From positions 1-64,000 of the forward strand of contig CAZDQL010000022.1 of the NCBI GenBank assembly GCA_964507325.1: DNA of 64,000 bases. Reading direction: 5' to 3'. A program made the translations under genes and the position numbers. Origin of the DNA: CAZDQL01 sp964507325. Lineage in GTDB: Bacteria; Planctomycetota; UBA1135; GCA-002686595. This document shows, in pieces, positions 8,026 through 18,385 of this stretch; positions within the stretch are counted from its first letter, which is position 1, and the number at the start of each line of letters is the position of its first letter. The notes below the pieces were generated by a model. The model searched no databases and had not been told where the DNA came from. It saw only the letters and a program-made list of their open reading frames with translations.

Positions 8026-10428
8026 ATGCGGACGATCGGGCTCCTCGGATTGCTCCTGCTCTGCGGCATCGCGAGGATGTCGCAGTGCGGCGAGTGGAGC
8101 GAGCCGGCCGTTCATCCTCCCGTCGACAACGTAGTGGTCGATCGTCGAGCAGTGGAGGATGAGCCATCCCCATCGGCAGACGCCGATGAGCGTGCATCGC
8201 CGCAGAGGCACGCGACGCCCGAGCGCGAGATCCGGAGCAAGAAGCCCTCGCTCATTCAGGTTCCGACAGACGACCCGCCCTACGTCGTGGGGCGCGTCCT
8301 GCTGCCGGAAGGTGCCCCGGCCAGTGGGGCGTTCGTGGTGGTGGAGGACCCTGCCGGCCCGGCGTCCGTCACGCTCGCGGACGAGACAGGGGCGTTTCGG
8401 TTCACAGGCTTTACAGCCGAGCTCGTGCTGCGTGCAGAGCGGGTATCGATCACCGCCACCTGGCAGGAGAGCTTCACGGACCTGACCACCGGCGCTGACC
8501 CCGACCTCTGGCGACTCGACCGACGATGCTGGTGGACCGAGGCCGAGGTCGACCCCCGTGAGGAGGCGGTCCTGACCCTCCAACCCACCGGGGGTGTGCG
8601 GGGCCGGGTCGTCGACGATCTCGGGGCTCCGTGGGAGGTGGAGCTCACACTCGAGTGCGCTCCTCAGGATCCCAGACCGGGGCCCGTATACGACCCGAAG
8701 ATGCCGGGCCCCACCGGGATCCGCCGGGTGATCTTCCAAGGCCCCGACTTCCAGTTGGGCGGGTTGTTGCACGGTGGAGGCTGGGCGGTGTGGGCCCAGC
8801 TGGGCTCTTGGAGCTCGTCGATCGAAAGCGTCGACTGCGGAGGTGGGACCGAGGAGGTGACCCTCGTCCTCCCCCGTGCCACCGTGGTGAGGGGGAGCGT
8901 TCTCCACCATGACGGCCGCCCGGCCCCCGGTCGGTTGGTCCACGCGGTTCCGAAGACCTACTGGGTGAATTTCTACATCAATCCTCCCCCCGATCCCGAC
9001 GGGCACAGTTGCTCCTGCCCCGCTCACGCCGAAACGGACGACGCCGGTCGCTTCGAGCTCGAGATCCTCGGAGCGGGCCCGGTGCGACTCACCTGCATCG
9101 ACGCCGAGGCGTTCGTCGACCCCTTTCCCGGCGGAGTGGTCGCGGGGGTGACCCTCCAACTCAGCGACGAGCGCCCCGCGATCCTCGTCGTGGACGTGCT
9201 GAATCGGCCCGACGGCTTTCGCGCATGGCAACTGGGGCTGGGGCATCCCCACCGGCGACTCCTCGACGGACGGTTCGAGTTCCGCCTCCAGCCTGGCGAA
9301 CACGCCGTCGAGTACCGCAGTCGGTGGTGGCGAGGGCCCTCGTCGCTCTTGGCGCACATCAGCCTCGAGCCAGGTGAGAGACGCGAGATCCGCGTGCGAA
9401 TCGATCCACAGAGAGGCGTCCAGGTCCACGGCCGGGCGACCCTCTGCGGCGCACCGCTGACCGGCACTCTCGCCGTCCACGATCGAGTCGGTGGGAGCAC
9501 CACTATCCCCCTCGATGCCCGTGGAGAGTTCGAAGTCCGGTTGAATCCCGGTTTCTATCGCGCCGCCTACTCATGGCTCTCGCCGTGGCCCAAGGCAACC
9601 CGGCCAACGGCGGTCCCTGACGGAGAGGAACTGCCGCTCGTGGTTCCCGACCAGGCGGAGCACGTCGTTCAGCTCCACTTCGGTACCGACACCTACGATC
9701 TCCGCGGGCGCGTGCTAGGTGGGGATGAGCACACGTGGGTTGCTGCCAGGCCGCTCCACGCGCGCTTGGGTGGGGGGGCCAACATCGATGGAGCGGGCGT
9801 CTTCCTCCTGCATGGTCTGCGGCCCGGCCGATACTCGCTCTACGCGGATGGTACGCGCGGCTACGCGACCGAGATCGTCGACGTACACGAGGAGGGACAG
9901 GAGGTCCTTCTCGTCCTCCGCGAGCCGTGCGCCATGCGGATCGCCATCATCCGGGCGGACGGACGGCCGGCGCGCTTCCCCCAGGTTGTGATCTGCCCTG
10001 AGGCCACCGTCAGTTACAGGACCGGGCTTCACAGGGAGCGTCCGGGGGGCATCGTCCACGAACGCGACCTGCCCGCCGGACGTTGGGCCGTGATTGCTGC
10101 GGAGGGCAACAACTCCGGCACCGGGATCTTCACCTTGGTGCCCGGCCGGACCACCGAAGGAAGGGTCGAGCTGCGCCCCGTCGCGCGTCTGCAGGTCAGC
10201 GTTCGGGGACCCGACGGCGCCCCGCTGGACTGCCGCGTGTGGGTGATCGATCCCGCTGGCCGGGACTTGGTGGCGAAGGAGAAGCTCGGCATCGACCTGC
10301 CCCTCACCCGACTCCCCGCCGGAAGCTATGCCATCGGAGCCGCCCACCCCGCCTTCGGGTCCCTCACCAGGACCATCGAGCTCCGCCCCGGGGCGGATGA
10401 GAAAGTCGAATTGACCCTCGATGGTTGA
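8026..10428 (+). CDS. Secreted protein with carboxypeptidase-regulatory-like modules
   Basis: An 800-residue protein starting at the ATG at 8026, preferred over the GTG two codons upstream. Residues 1-20 ('MRTIGLLGLLLLCGIARMSQ') form a signal peptide, or possibly a lipoprotein signal with Cys13. Several beta-sandwich segments resemble CarboxypepD_reg/DUF4198-like folds, with the recurrent pattern 'GRVLLPEGAPASGAFVVVED...ADETGAFRF', then 'GRVVDDLGAPWEVELTL', 'RGSVLHHDGRPAPGRLV' and 'GRATLCGAPLTG'. There is no catalytic domain. Such tandem modules are typical of cell-surface or periplasmic proteins in Planctomycetota and allies. The function is unknown. It follows dctP after about 50 bp and converges on the FG-GAP gene. 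Confidence 0.8.
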   Translation: MRTIGLLGLLLLCGIARMSQCGEWSEPAVHPPVDNVVVDRRAVEDEPSPSADADERASPQRHATPEREIRSKKPSLIQVPTDDPPYVVGRVLLPEGAPASGAFVVVEDPAGPASVTLADETGAFRFTGFTAELVLRAERVSITATWQESFTDLTTGADPDLWRLDRRCWWTEAEVDPREEAVLTLQPTGGVRGRVVDDLGAPWEVELTLECAPQDPRPGPVYDPKMPGPTGIRRVIFQGPDFQLGGLLHGGGWAVWAQLGSWSSSIESVDCGGGTEEVTLVLPRATVVRGSVLHHDGRPAPGRLVHAVPKTYWVNFYINPPPDPDGHSCSCPAHAETDDAGRFELEILGAGPVRLTCIDAEAFVDPFPGGVVAGVTLQLSDERPAILVVDVLNRPDGFRAWQLGLGHPHRRLLDGRFEFRLQPGEHAVEYRSRWWRGPSSLLAHISLEPGERREIRVRIDPQRGVQVHGRATLCGAPLTGTLAVHDRVGGSTTIPLDARGEFEVRLNPGFYRAAYSWLSPWPKATRPTAVPDGEELPLVVPDQAEHVVQLHFGTDTYDLRGRVLGGDEHTWVAARPLHARLGGGANIDGAGVFLLHGLRPGRYSLYADGTRGYATEIVDVHEEGQEVLLVLREPCAMRIAIIRADGRPARFPQVVICPEATVSYRTGLHRERPGGIVHERDLPAGRWAVIAAEGNNSGTGIFTLVPGRTTEGRVELRPVARLQVSVRGPDGAPLDCRVWVIDPAGRDLVAKEKLGIDLPLTRLPAGSYAIGAAHPAFGSLTRTIELRPGADEKVELTLDG

Positions 10429-10463
10429 GGGGGTCGGGGGGCCGTCCTGCGCGAGGAGGTCGG

Positions 10464-12230
10464 CTAGCGGAACATCACCTCGATCCCATCCGTCGTGTTC
10501 GACGTCGGGACGGTGGTGAAGTCGCGATACCAGAGCTGGAAGTACCAGACCTCGCCGGCGTCGAAAGTGATCCCCTGGGGCAGGGTCGAGAGGTCCAGGG
10601 TGAAGCTCACGAAGCCCGCGCTGCCGGAGTTGAGGATCATCCCCCCCCCTTGGGGGTTGTTGAACCGGTACTGGGGGGAGCCCACGCAGAGGTTGCCGGA
10701 GGTGCCGCCGAAGCCCGGAACGAAGGTCGTGCTCTCGCTCGCCAAGAAGTAACCGTACTCGTGCAGCGGGAGGTCCCAGGCGTCGAGGGTGAAGTCGTTC
10801 GCTGCGGCGACAGGGGTGCCGCTGGCTCCGATGGTGGCGGCGACTCCCGTGCTGTTGGGTGCAGCGTCGCAGTAGTTGGCGCTCAGGCAGGCGTCCAGAA
10901 TGCCGTCGCCGTTCCAGTCCTGGGCGGGATCCGCGAGCTGGCATTCGTCGGGCAGACCGTTGCTGTCGCAGTCCTGGCTCGTGCCGTTGGCGATGTCGTC
11001 CTGGTCGGGGATGCCGTTGCCATTGCAGTCGTCGAGGATATCGAATACGTAGGCAGAGCCCGAGTAGGGGCCGTTGTCGTCGTCCCCGTCCGCGCCTAGG
11101 ACCACATTCGTAGCACTGATCGCCACAGCAATGCCGAACCAATCGTCAGCGGCGCCGTCGCTGGGCAGCAGTTTCGCGATCTGTTGGCCTGTCGCCGCGT
11201 CGAACAGGTAGGCCGCGCCAGAGTAGGATCCACTGTCGTCGTCCCCGTACGAGCCCACGACGACCGTCGAGCCATGGATCGCGACCGAGTGGCCGAACGC
11301 GTCATGCGGGGCTCCGTCGCTGGGCAGGAGCTTCGCGAGCTGTTGGCCAGTGGCCAGGTCGAACGAGTAGGCCGAGCCGGAGGAGGTGCCATTGTCGTCA
11401 TCGCCGTGGGCTCCGACCACTGCCAGCGTGCCACTGAGCGCCACCGAGCTTCCGAAGCGTGCATTGGCATCACCGTCATTCGGCAACAGCTTCGCGAGCT
11501 GTCGGCCGGAAGCTGCGTCGAACAGGTATGCCGACCCGGAAGCGTAGCCGTTGTCTTCGTCCCTGGGCGCCCCCACCAAAACCGTCGTGTCGTCGATCGC
11601 CACGGAGAGACCGAACAGGTCGTGGGCCGCGCCGTCGCCGGGGAGCAACTTGAAGGCCTGTTGGCCCGTTTCCAAATCGAACAGGTAGGCGCTGCCAGAG
11701 GTGGATCCGTTGTCGTCATCGTTCCACGCCCCAACGACCGCCTGCGTGCCACTGATCCCTACCGCTGAGCCAAAGCCATCCCCTGCAGCGCCGTCCAACG
11801 GCAGGAGCTTCGCGATCTGCTGGCCGGTGGCGACATGGAACAGATAGGCGGATCCGGAGCTGCCTCCATGGTCGTCATCACCGTAGGCCCCGACGATTGC
11901 CCGCGTGCCATGGATCGCAACGGCAGCGCCGAAGTAGTCGGCCGCCACGCCATCCGCTGGCAGCAGCTTCGCGAGCTGCTGTCCCGTCATTGCATCGAAC
12001 AGATAGGCCGACCCCGAGGTGGTTCCGGAGTCGGTTGCACCGATGATCGTGGTCGTGTCACTGATTGCAGCCGAACATCCGAAAGAGCCCAGACTGGCAC
12101 CATCGCTCGGCAGCAGCTTCAGGTCCTCGGTGACCTGGGCCGCAGCAAGCGGACTCATAGCGATGACGGCGAGTGGTGCCAAGCGTGCTACGGCCAGGTG
12201 GCGCAGCGTAGGTGAGCAGGTCTTCTCCAT
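10464..12230 (-). CDS. Secreted seven-repeat FG-GAP beta-propeller protein with Ca-loop and Planctomycetota-type C-terminal domain
   Basis: A 588-residue protein. Residues 1-31 are a signal peptide ending at 'LAAAQ'. Residues 43-401 are seven near-identical repeats of about 53 residues with the pattern 'DGxAxDxFGxxVAI...GAxGDDDxG...SGSAYLFDxxTGQQxAKLLP', predicted to make one seven-bladed integrin-like propeller; the DDD loops look Ca-binding. Then come two EF-like/dockerin-like loops ('DCNGNGIPDQDD', 'DCDSNGLPDEC'). The C-terminal beta domain starts at 'NYCDAAPNSTGVAATIGASG', a type I associate with Poly30-like Planctomycetota. A surface or extracellular role is inferred; no enzyme motif is present. 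Confidence 0.88.
   Translation of the reverse strand: MEKTCSPTLRHLAVARLAPLAVIAMSPLAAAQVTEDLKLLPSDGASLGSFGCSAAISDTTTIIGATDSGTTSGSAYLFDAMTGQQLAKLLPADGVAADYFGAAVAIHGTRAIVGAYGDDDHGGSSGSAYLFHVATGQQIAKLLPLDGAAGDGFGSAVGISGTQAVVGAWNDDDNGSTSGSAYLFDLETGQQAFKLLPGDGAAHDLFGLSVAIDDTTVLVGAPRDEDNGYASGSAYLFDAASGRQLAKLLPNDGDANARFGSSVALSGTLAVVGAHGDDDNGTSSGSAYSFDLATGQQLAKLLPSDGAPHDAFGHSVAIHGSTVVVGSYGDDDSGSYSGAAYLFDAATGQQIAKLLPSDGAADDWFGIAVAISATNVVLGADGDDDNGPYSGSAYVFDILDDCNGNGIPDQDDIANGTSQDCDSNGLPDECQLADPAQDWNGDGILDACLSANYCDAAPNSTGVAATIGASGTPVAAANDFTLDAWDLPLHEYGYFLASESTTFVPGFGGTSGNLCVGSPQYRFNNPQGGGMILNSGSAGFVSFTLDLSTLPQGITFDAGEVWYFQLWYRDFTTVPTSNTTDGIEVMFR
11028..12104 (-). repeat. Seven tandem ~159-bp coding repeats (FG-GAP blades)
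   Basis: The repeats encode residues 43-401 of the propeller gene. The first unit is 50 codons, the next five are 53 codons each, and the last is a truncated 44 codons. Adjacent units share obvious nucleotide blocks, for example the recurring codons for 'SGSAYLFD' and 'AKLLP'. They are in-frame protein repeats, not CRISPR or non-coding satellites. Confidence 0.85.
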
Positions 12231-12310
12231 GACGACTCCATGCTACTGGAGCGCTCGCTGGGCCGATACTGACGGCAGAGAGGTTCGCCGCGGCGGAGTA
12301 CTACTACGGG

Positions 12311-13639
12311 CTAGAGCAAGCCCGTCACCAGCTCCGGGAAGACCACCACCAGCGCCAACGCCACGAGCTGGATCCCGATGAAGGGCACCACCCCGCGGTA
12401 GATCTCGGTTGTCTTGATCTCCGGTGGAGCGACCCCCCTCAGGTAGAAGAGCGAGAACCCGAAGGGAGGCGTCAGGAAGCTCGTCTGCAGGTTCATGGCG
12501 ATCATCACCCCGAACCAGACCATGTCCTGCCCCACGATCCCCAGCGCCTCCGCCGCCGGTCGGATCAACGGCAGGATGATGAAGGCGATCTCGAAGAAGT
12601 CGATGAAGAAGCCCAGGGAGAAGATCGCCAGGTTCGCCACCACCAGGAGGCCGACGCGCCCCCCGGGCAGGCTGGTGAGCAGCTCCTCGATCCAGACGTC
12701 CCCCTGCAACCCGCGGAAGACCAAGGCGAAAGCGGTGGAGCCGATCAGGAGCAGCACCACCATGCTCGTCAGCCGCATCGTCTCGTGCATCGTCCCGCGC
12801 AACGCGGCGCGCGACAGACGACCGTTGACCCGCGCCAAGAGGATCGCACCCAGCGCCCCGAGGGCGCCCGCCTCGGTGGGGGTGGCGATGCTCTGGAAGA
12901 TGCTGCCCAGGACGACCAGGATCAGAACCAAGGGCGGGATCAGGACCTTGATCACCTCCAGACCCAGGTGGGGGACCGCCTCGCGCTCCTCCCGCGGTAG
13001 GGGAGGGGCGTCCCCGGGGCGGCGCAGGGCCACGTAGCCCACGTAGAGGGCGTACATCCCCGCCAGCATCAAGCCCGGCACAAGCGCGCCGCGGAAGAGA
13101 TCCCCCACGGAGGCGTCGCCGAGCTGGTCGGCGAGCACCACCAAGACCACGCTCGGCGGCACGATCTGACCCAGGGTGCCCGAGGCGCAGATGACGCCGG
13201 TGGAGAGGGTCGGGCGGTAGCCGTAGCGGCTCATGATCGGCAGCGAGATCATCCCCATCGCCACCACCGAGGCGCCCACCACCCCCGTGGCGGCGGCGAG
13301 CAGCGCTCCCACCACGACCACCGCCAGGGCCAGCCCTCCGCGTCGCGGACCGAAGAGCAGACCCACCGTGCGCAACAGGTCCTCCGCTAGTCGCGAGCGC
13401 TCCAGCATGGTGCCCATGAAGATGAAGAAGGGCACCGCCAGGAGGATCTGGTTGGACATCACCCCGAACACCCGCTCGGGGAAGGCGGCCACGAAGGACC
13501 AGGGGAAGTAGCCCCCCAGCACCCCGAGCCAGGCGAAGATCAGCGCCACGCCGCCGAGGGAGAAGGCCACCGGGTAGCCGGTGAAGATCAACAGGAAGGC
13601 GACCGCGAACATCAGCGGCCCGAGGAGCTCGCCCGCCAC
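12311..13639 (-). CDS. dctM: TRAP transporter large permease DctM
   Basis: A 442-residue membrane protein, GTG start complementary to 13637-13639, one base after the stop of dctQ. It has about 12 hydrophobic segments and family motifs such as 'LLAVPFFIFMGTMLERSRLAEDLL', 'VGASVVAMGMISLPIMSRYGY', 'ICASGTLGQIVPPSVVLVVLADQ' and 'TPTEAGALGALGA'. Length is normal for DctM (about 430). It forms the Na+-coupled translocation channel with DctQ. Subgroup motifs ('LTPPFGFSLFYLRGVAP') match the mannitol/chloroaromatic-type TRAP family, the same subgroup as the DctP at 6847-7974, so these probably form one transporter despite their separation. Confidence 0.93.
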   Translation of the reverse strand: MAGELLGPLMFAVAFLLIFTGYPVAFSLGGVALIFAWLGVLGGYFPWSFVAAFPERVFGVMSNQILLAVPFFIFMGTMLERSRLAEDLLRTVGLLFGPRRGGLALAVVVVGALLAAATGVVGASVVAMGMISLPIMSRYGYRPTLSTGVICASGTLGQIVPPSVVLVVLADQLGDASVGDLFRGALVPGLMLAGMYALYVGYVALRRPGDAPPLPREEREAVPHLGLEVIKVLIPPLVLILVVLGSIFQSIATPTEAGALGALGAILLARVNGRLSRAALRGTMHETMRLTSMVVLLLIGSTAFALVFRGLQGDVWIEELLTSLPGGRVGLLVVANLAIFSLGFFIDFFEIAFIILPLIRPAAEALGIVGQDMVWFGVMIAMNLQTSFLTPPFGFSLFYLRGVAPPEIKTTEIYRGVVPFIGIQLVALALVVVFPELVTGLL

Positions 13640-13640
13640 G

Positions 13641-14213
13641 TCAGCCCTCTCCCCTCGGCGCGGGATCCGGCTCCTCGAGCCCGACCTCCTCGGGGCTCAG
13701 GCCGCGCAGGATCCCCAGGCGCTTGATGATCTCCGAGATCCCCTGCAAGGCGACCAGGCCGAAGGCGATCGGCACCACCGCCTTCAGGGGCCAGCGCGCC
13801 AGGCCGCCCGGATCGGGGGACTGCTCCCCCTGCTCCCAGGAGTCGGCCACGAAGTCCCACGAGATCCAGATCGCGAAGATGCAGAAGGGCAGCAGGAGCA
13901 GCAGTCCGCCCAGGAGGTCGATCCAGGCCCTGGCGCGCGTCGAGTGTCCGCCGTAGAGCACGTCCACCCGCACGTGGCCGTCGCGGCGCAGGGTGAGCGG
14001 CGCTCCCAAGAGGAAGACCAGGCTGAAGAGGTACCACTGCAGCTCGACGTAGGCGTTGGAGCTGAGGGCCAGGCCGAGCTCCCGCTCCCCGTAGCGCGCC
14101 AGGGCGTTGAAGGAGCCGATCAGGACCATGGCGAGCGTCAGCCAGGCCACCACGGTGCCCAGGAGGCGACTCGCGCGGTCGATCGCGCGGGCTATTCGGA
14201 GGAGGCCGTGCAC
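13641..14213 (-). CDS. dctQ: TRAP transporter small permease DctQ
   Basis: A GTG start complementary to 14211-14213 gives a 190-residue protein ('VHGLLRIARAIDRASRLLG'). A start at the later Met would delete the first membrane helix, and the longer upstream frame only shadows the SDR gene. Four hydrophobic segments are seen, around 'LLGTVVAWLTLAMVLIG', 'LQWYLFSLVFLLGAPLTL', 'LLGGLLLLLPFCIFAIWIS' and 'KAVVPIAFGLVALQGISE'. 'RRDGHVRVDVLY' is the classic DctQ signature. The gene begins 22 bases inside the 3' end of the SDR gene and its stop abuts dctM, so glnS-SDR-dctQ-dctM looks like one transcript. Confidence 0.88.
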   Translation of the reverse strand: MHGLLRIARAIDRASRLLGTVVAWLTLAMVLIGSFNALARYGERELGLALSSNAYVELQWYLFSLVFLLGAPLTLRRDGHVRVDVLYGGHSTRARAWIDLLGGLLLLLPFCIFAIWISWDFVADSWEQGEQSPDPGGLARWPLKAVVPIAFGLVALQGISEIIKRLGILRGLSPEEVGLEEPDPAPRGEG

Positions 14214-15085
14214 GCTTCGCAGAGCTCCTCGCTGACTTCCCACAGCCGCCGCGCCGCCGCGTCGTCCAGCGCCGGCGGTGCGGGTCGGGCCGGACGGCAG
14301 CGGGCGAAGTACCCGCCGCTCGTCCCCGCGAGGGCCGGCTCGCAGGCCAGGCACACCACCGTGCGCGCGCCCTGCTCCGGGGTCGCCATCAAGGGCCGGA
14401 ACCACTTGAAGACGAAGCCCCACAGCCCCCCCGCGTCGCCGTCGCGGGTGAAGTCGGTGGCGACCACCCCCGGGTGCAGGCAGTTGGCGGTCACTCCGCT
14501 GCCCGCGAGCCTGCGCGCCAGCTCGCGGGTGAAGAGGATGTTGGCCAGCTTGGAGTGGCTGTAGGCGCGCGGTCCGTTGTAGCTCCGCCGCCCCTGCAGG
14601 TCGTCGAAGTCGAGCCCACCGCGGGCGTTGCGGTGGGCGTCGGAGGACACCACCACGATGCGCGCCGGGGCGCTGCGGCGCAGGAGGTCCTCCAAGAGCC
14701 GATTCAGGAGGAAGGGGCCCAGATGATTGATCCCGAAGGTGGCCTCGATGCCGTCCACCGTCTCACGACGCTGCGAGAGGATCAGTCCGGCGTTGTGGAT
14801 CAGGACGTCCAGCGCGGGGAGCTCCGCCTCCAGGGCGCGGGCGAAGTCGCGGATCGAATCGCAGCTCGCCAGGTCGAGGAAGCGCCAGGAGACGGGAGCG
14901 TCGCCATCCTCCAGCTCCGCGCGGATCGTGGCCACCGCGCGCTCACCCTTGGCCGCGTCCCGCGCCGTGATCACCACCCGCGCGCCGCGCCGTACCAGCT
15001 CCGTGGCGGTCGCCTTGCCGATGCCCGTGTTGCCGCCGGTGATCACGGCGGTCTTGCCGCGGATGTTCCACTCCGCAGCGGGCAC
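14192..15085 (-). CDS. Short-chain dehydrogenase/reductase (retinol dehydrogenase-like)
   Basis: A 297-residue Rossmann oxidoreductase with a GTG start, three bases beyond the glnS stop. Key motifs: 'TGGNTGIGKATA' (TGxxxGIG nucleotide-binding, about residues 16-27), 'NAGLI' (NNAG equivalent), 'VVVSSDAH' (catalytic Ser region) and 'YSHSKLAN' (YxxxK, catalytic Tyr and Lys). The sequence 'INHLGPFLLNRLLEDLL' resembles the retinol dehydrogenase/WW-domain oxidoreductase-like SDR group. Substrate unknown. Its position between glnS and the TRAP genes suggests co-transcription but no clear metabolic link. Confidence 0.9.
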   Translation of the reverse strand: MPAAEWNIRGKTAVITGGNTGIGKATATELVRRGARVVITARDAAKGERAVATIRAELEDGDAPVSWRFLDLASCDSIRDFARALEAELPALDVLIHNAGLILSQRRETVDGIEATFGINHLGPFLLNRLLEDLLRRSAPARIVVVSSDAHRNARGGLDFDDLQGRRSYNGPRAYSHSKLANILFTRELARRLAGSGVTANCLHPGVVATDFTRDGDAGGLWGFVFKWFRPLMATPEQGARTVVCLACEPALAGTSGGYFARCRPARPAPPALDDAAARRLWEVSEELCEACTASSE

Positions 15086-15088
15086 TCG

Positions 15089-16816
<1,728 letters not shown>

Positions 16817-16903
16817 CGTGTGCTCCTCCTGAGAGCGCGCGGATGATAGCACCTCCCCCTGCGCGCCGTCCGGCGCCACGGGGCCCGTTGACGCCGCAGA
16901 AGC

Positions 16904-18385
16904 TTGTGGGGAGAGCGGTCGGGAGCCGAGAATCGGGTCGTGGCCTTCCTCCTCGACTGGTGGCCGGCGTTCCTCATCGCGGCGGAGCTCGCCCTGCAGC
17001 TGGCGATCGTGGTGCGCGTCATCCAGCGCGGGCCGCGGCGTTCCGCTTCGGCCCTGGCGTGGATCATCGTCATCATCGCCTTGCCGGTCGCTGGCATCGT
17101 GGGCTGGTTCCTGGTCGGCGAAGCCCGCCTCGGGCAGCGGCGCAGGGAGCGCCACGCCCAGTTGGCGCGCGAGATCCAGCAGGCGCTGCCCGCCAGCGAA
17201 GAGATCAGCGAGCGCCCCGAGACCCCTTCCGCCTACCGCTTCACCATCACCCTGACTGAAGCGGTGGGGGGCACCCCACCCCGGGCCGGCAATCGACTGC
17301 GGTTGATGGGGGACACCGATCGCGTGATCGATCTGCTCATCGGCGACATCGACGCAGCGCGAGGGCACTGCCACCTGCTCTTCTACATCTGGATCGACGA
17401 CCGCGTGGGGCGCCGGCTGGCTGAGGCGCTGATGCGCGCCGCCGGTCGCGGCATCGCCTGCCGGGTGCTGGTCGACGACGTGGGCTCGCGCCCCTTCCTG
17501 CGCTCCGGCACCTGCCGCGGTCTGCGCGCCGCGGGGGTCCAGGTCGTGCGCGCCCTGCCGGTGAACCTCCTGCGCAGGCCCCTGGCGCGCGTCGACGTGC
17601 GCAATCACCGCAAGCTGGCGGTGATCGATGGCTGTATCGGGTACACCGGTTCGCAGAACGTGGCCGAGGCCTCGTTCGCCTCCAAGCCGCGCTTCGCGCC
17701 GTGGGTGGACTGCATGCTGCGCGTCGAGGGCCCGGTGGTCGCCGACCTGCAGCGCATCTTCGTCTGCGATTGGTTCCTGGACACCGGCGAGAAGCTGCAG
17801 GACCTCTTGACCTGCGACGTCTCAGCGACGGAGGACGGCGTTCTGGTGCAGGTCCTGCCCACCGGACCCAGCCAGGACAACGAGGCGCTCGAGCAGCTGG
17901 CCCTGGCCGCCCTGCAGCGCGCCAGGCGGGAGTTGATCCTGACCACGCCCTACTTCGTGCCGGGGGAGCTGGACGCGGCCAGCATCTGCACCGCGGCGCG
18001 CCGGGGGGTGGAGGTGAAGATCGTGCTGCCCGGCCGGAACGACTCCTGGTTGGTGGGAGCGGTGAGCCGCAGCCACTACCTCGATCTGATGCAGGCCGGC
18101 GTGCGCGTGTACGAGTTCCAGAAGGGCCTGCTGCACGCCAAGACGATGACCGTCGACGGGGACCTGGCGTTGATCACCACCGCCAACTTCGACCAGCGCA
18201 GCTTCGACCTCAACTTCGAGGTCTCCACCCTGGTCTACGATGCGGCCTTCGCCACGCAATTGCGCTCGCTGCAGCACACCTACATCGAGGACTCGGTGCT
18301 GGTCGACGCCGCCCGTATGGCGGAACGGGGTTGGCTGCCACGCTTGGTGGACAACGCCGCGGGGGTCTTCAGCCCTTTGCTGTGA
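16904..18385 (+). CDS. cls: Cardiolipin synthase (phospholipase D superfamily)
   Basis: A protein of up to 493 residues that joins phosphatidylglycerol molecules into cardiolipin at the inner membrane. Two N-terminal membrane helices ('WWPAFLIAAELALQLAIVV', 'WIIVIIALPVAGIVGWFLVG') are followed by two PLD domains with HxKxxxxD catalytic motifs: 'HRKLAVIDGCIGYTGSQN' and 'HAKTMTVDGDLALITTANFD'. An internal GTG at 16940 ('VAFLLDWW') is an equally plausible start, giving 481 residues, close to the usual 480. The 3' end overlaps that of the convergent histidine kinase by 17 bp (18369-18385). Confidence 0.93.
   Translation: MWGERSGAENRVVAFLLDWWPAFLIAAELALQLAIVVRVIQRGPRRSASALAWIIVIIALPVAGIVGWFLVGEARLGQRRRERHAQLAREIQQALPASEEISERPETPSAYRFTITLTEAVGGTPPRAGNRLRLMGDTDRVIDLLIGDIDAARGHCHLLFYIWIDDRVGRRLAEALMRAAGRGIACRVLVDDVGSRPFLRSGTCRGLRAAGVQVVRALPVNLLRRPLARVDVRNHRKLAVIDGCIGYTGSQNVAEASFASKPRFAPWVDCMLRVEGPVVADLQRIFVCDWFLDTGEKLQDLLTCDVSATEDGVLVQVLPTGPSQDNEALEQLALAALQRARRELILTTPYFVPGELDAASICTAARRGVEVKIVLPGRNDSWLVGAVSRSHYLDLMQAGVRVYEFQKGLLHAKTMTVDGDLALITTANFDQRSFDLNFEVSTLVYDAAFATQLRSLQHTYIEDSVLVDAARMAERGWLPRLVDNAAGVFSPLL

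Noticed and set aside
6607..9480. 957-codon minus-strand open frame
   Set aside because: Antisense to dctP and the carboxypeptidase-regulatory-like gene; composition is non-protein-like.
11028..12104. Regularly spaced repeats suggesting a CRISPR-like array
   Set aside because: Repeats are 159 bp, in-frame and encode FG-GAP blades without unique spacers.
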